Below, piece after piece: positions 7,372 through 8,603 of a stretch of 8,603 nt of DNA; the stretch's first letter is position 1; each line of letters starts with the position of its first letter. A model generated the notes under the pieces. It was given only the letters and a program-made list of their open reading frames with translations. It was not told the DNA's origin and did no database searches. The position numbers and the translations under genes were made by a program. This DNA is from Candidatus Sulfopaludibacter sp. SbA3 (GTDB lineage Bacteria; Acidobacteriota; Terriglobia; Bryobacterales; Bryobacteraceae). The stretch covers positions 18,566-27,168 of the forward strand of contig OKRF01000135.1 in NCBI GenBank assembly GCA_900290315.1, in the 5' to 3' direction.

Positions 7372-7506
7372 TCATGCAGCCGAAAATCGATGCCCTTTGG
7401 TCCGCACTGTCTGTATAAACTGCGGCTGATGCGTGTTCCGTTCCAGCTTCTGCCGCAGCCACGCCACCTGGACATCGACGGTGCGTGACGAGATATCCTG
7501 TGGTAC
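7372..7506 (-). pseudogene. Remnant of the C-terminus of a second OmpR-family response regulator
   Basis: Seen: reading the minus strand from about 7506 gives VPQDISSRTVDVQVAWLR and continues to a stop at 7372, aligning residue by residue with the last roughly 40 residues of the intact regulator on the plus strand (SSRTVDVQVAWLRQKLE against SSRTIDVHVAWLRQKLE, then FIQTVRTKGHRF against YIHTVRGVGYRF). Nothing upstream in this frame resembles the rest of a winged helix or a receiver domain, so only the tail of the recognition domain survives. Its stop lies 7 nt from the intact regulator's stop, tail to tail. The two copies share a perfect 20-bp stretch in inverted orientation (7272-7291 and 7448-7467), but they diverge elsewhere in codons and residues. 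The remnant is therefore from a paralogue, not a recent copy of the neighbour. A longer open frame to 7863 exists but is antisense to the HAF fragment. Confidence 0.8.
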
Positions 7507-7512
7507 CGCGAT

Positions 7513-8232
7513 ATGCTGCTGGACATTAGCAAACCCGGACTGGGAGGGCCAAACAGTTCGAACAATCTGGGCGCAATCGCCGGTTATGCGAAGAATAGTA
7601 ATAAGGACCCGGAATGCCCGGGCAAAGTGGCAGTCAACGGCACCGGGCCACAAGTTCTCGACTTTGAGCCAGTGATCTGGGGACCCAAGGCGAACGAGAT
7701 CCGCCAACTCTCTGTGCTCGCGGGAGATTCCGTCGGCTTGGCCCTCGGGATCAATGATCTGGGTCAGACGGTGGGAATCTCGGGCAGGTGCGCAAATACC
7801 GTGTTGCCCGGGTTCACAGCGGGGCCGCACGCCGTCCTCTGGGATACCGACGGCTCGGTTCATGACTTTGGCAACCTCGGCGGAACCGTGAACCCCGCCC
7901 TGTTAGCAGTCGGAAATGGCGCTATCGCGATCAACAATTGGGGCGAGGTGACGGGAGTGTCCGCTCTCAAGGGCAATCAGACCTTTCATCCCTTCTTGTG
8001 GACCAAGACAACCGGAATGCAGGACCTTGGCGTGCTCTCCGGCGATCTGGTCGGCGCTGGACTGGGTATGAACAATAAAGGCGAGATCGTCGGCGCATCG
8101 ATCAGCGCACCCGGACCTGCTAGCGGAACCCCGCGCGCCTTTCTATGGCGCGGCGGCGTGATGAACGATCTGAACGCCCTCGTACAGCAGGACGCGCCGC
8201 TGGCTTTCTGGCGATGCCGAACCATGGCGTAA
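7513..8232 (+). pseudogene. HAF-repeat protein gene, truncated at both ends
   Basis: Seen: an open frame of 239 codons containing about four HAF-type repeats. Each has a ...IN(N/D)xGxxxG... core followed by a HAFLW-like strand and (M)xDLGxL. The copies are at residues about 17-57 (NNLGAIAGYA, then VIW), 78-123 (GINDLGQTVG, then HAVLW and DFGNLGG), 138-175 (AINNWGEVTG, then HPFLW and QDLGVLSG) and 182-223 (GLGMNNKGEIVG, then RAFLWRGGVMNDL). Homology seems to start only near 7561 and stops abruptly after about 8202, where a non-repeat tail leads to a stop. There is no signal peptide, and no ribosome binding site precedes the first ATG (7513). Known: HAF-repeat proteins are usually larger, often exported, and of unknown function. 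The repeat frame itself is undamaged, so the truncation may be recent, or the fragment could still be made as part of a longer transcript. The fragment is not obviously linked to the two-component module. Confidence 0.75.
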
Positions 8233-8375
8233 CCAGCCGTGCAGACACTGCCGCCGCACCAGCGGCAATGGCCCCCGGGGCCGCTCGGCGCCGAGGCTCG
8301 CCGCATGTTCTTCCATTGCATGCGCTTTGGCGGACTTGGAAGAGCCAACCAGTAGATCGCAGCACAGCGGTGCCA

Positions 8376-8420
8376 GTCGGCACATGAGGCGATGCCTCAC
8401 CCGCCCAAATGAAAATCCGC
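8376..8420. repeat. Palindromic intergenic repeat, copy 1
   Basis: Contains the perfect inverted repeat TGAGGC-GAT-GCCTCA at 8385-8399, followed by CCCG and, a few bases later, ATGAAAATC. It matches copy 2 at an offset of 125 bp, with the stem and the flanking words GTCGG and ATGAAAAT conserved. Confidence 0.7.
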
Positions 8421-8433
8421 GCGCCTGGTAGCG

Positions 8434-8452
8434 CCGGCGATCTTGTCGCCGG
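8434..8452 (+). terminator. Perfect hairpin CCGGCGA-TCTTG-TCGCCGG, possible terminator or repeat element
   Basis: The 7-bp arms are fully complementary around a 5-nt loop, and on the plus strand they are followed by TTCTTTT, so the structure could act as an intrinsic terminator. The nearest plus-strand gene upstream is the HAF fragment, whose stop lies 200 bp away. Because it sits between two copies of another palindromic repeat, it may equally be one unit of an interspersed intergenic element rather than a dedicated terminator. Confidence 0.5.
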
Positions 8453-8500
8453 TTCTTTTGGTCGCCGGGTGGGCCAGACGCTGCGGGCATTGTCGAAAGA

Positions 8501-8544
8501 GTCGGGGCATGAGGCGAAGCCTCACCCGGCGGATGAAAATCGCG
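8501..8544. repeat. Palindromic intergenic repeat, copy 2
   Basis: Contains TGAGGC-GAA-GCCTCA at 8510-8524, the same stem as copy 1 with only one loop base changed, then CCCG and ATGAAAATC. One base is deleted relative to copy 1 between CCCG and ATGAAAAT. It is in the same orientation as copy 1. Confidence 0.7.
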
Positions 8545-8603
8545 TCGGGATTTCGCGAAGGGGCAAATTCGAGCCAGGCACGAAGATTCGCCAAAAGGCG
8601 GCG

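Larger units (their letters stand above)
8233..8603. other. Non-coding right end with small palindromic repeats
   Basis: No credible gene was recognised in these 371 bases. The open frames here are short, Arg/Ala-rich and without ribosome binding sites. From 8233 to about 8375 nothing identifiable was seen. From 8376 to about 8547 there are two copies of a palindrome-bearing repeat with a separate hairpin between them (listed individually). Confidence 0.6.

Noticed and set aside
7507..7863. Extension of the regulator-tail frame to 163 codons on the minus strand
   Set aside because: Only the last roughly 44 codons resemble a response regulator; the rest is antisense to recognisable HAF repeats.
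8376..8547. CRISPR array
   Set aside because: Only two imperfect repeat copies, 125 bp apart, with an unrelated hairpin rather than uniform spacers, and no cas genes.
7365..8603. Insertion sequence as the cause of the debris
   Set aside because: No transposase motif, no terminal inverted repeats and no target-site duplication could be seen.

Overview
The window looks like chromosomal DNA of an Acidobacteriota member, probably a Solibacter/Bryobacterales-like soil bacterium. This rests on three things: high GC; a secreted protein of the 'VWFA-related Acidobacterial domain' type next to a carboxypeptidase-regulatory-domain/TonB-receptor-like outer-membrane protein, two families greatly expanded in that phylum; and a HAF-repeat protein fragment of a type common there. 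The assignment is inference from protein families; there is no rRNA or other direct marker.

Layout. Positions 1-1444 (minus strand) hold the first 481 codons of a secreted VWA-domain protein whose 3' end lies off the left edge. Two bases upstream of it, 1447-4785 (minus) encodes a 1112-residue TonB-receptor-like beta-barrel protein with an N-terminal Ig-like regulatory domain and a roughly 90-residue Gly/Pro/Met-rich stretch where a plug domain would be expected. A 105-bp divergent promoter region (4786-4890) follows. Then 4891-6681 (plus) encodes a membrane sensor histidine kinase, and 6678-7364 (plus) its OmpR-family response regulator, overlapping the kinase by an ATGA.

The right-hand 1.2 kb is gene debris and small repeats. 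It contains an inverted remnant of the C-terminus of a second OmpR-family regulator (7372-7506, minus), a HAF-repeat gene truncated at both ends (about 7561-8202, plus), and an intergenic stretch (8233-8603). That stretch carries two copies of a palindrome-containing repeat flanking a different perfect hairpin.

Working model (inference): the two-component system senses something in the envelope or periplasm and controls the divergently transcribed receptor/VWA operon through the shared promoter region, where a CTTAAC-N3-CTTAAC direct repeat is a candidate operator. The kinase's extracytoplasmic domain has Pro- and Gly-rich, Met-containing loops resembling in composition the low-complexity stretch of the receptor. 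No established mobile element, CRISPR array, tRNA or rRNA was recognised.
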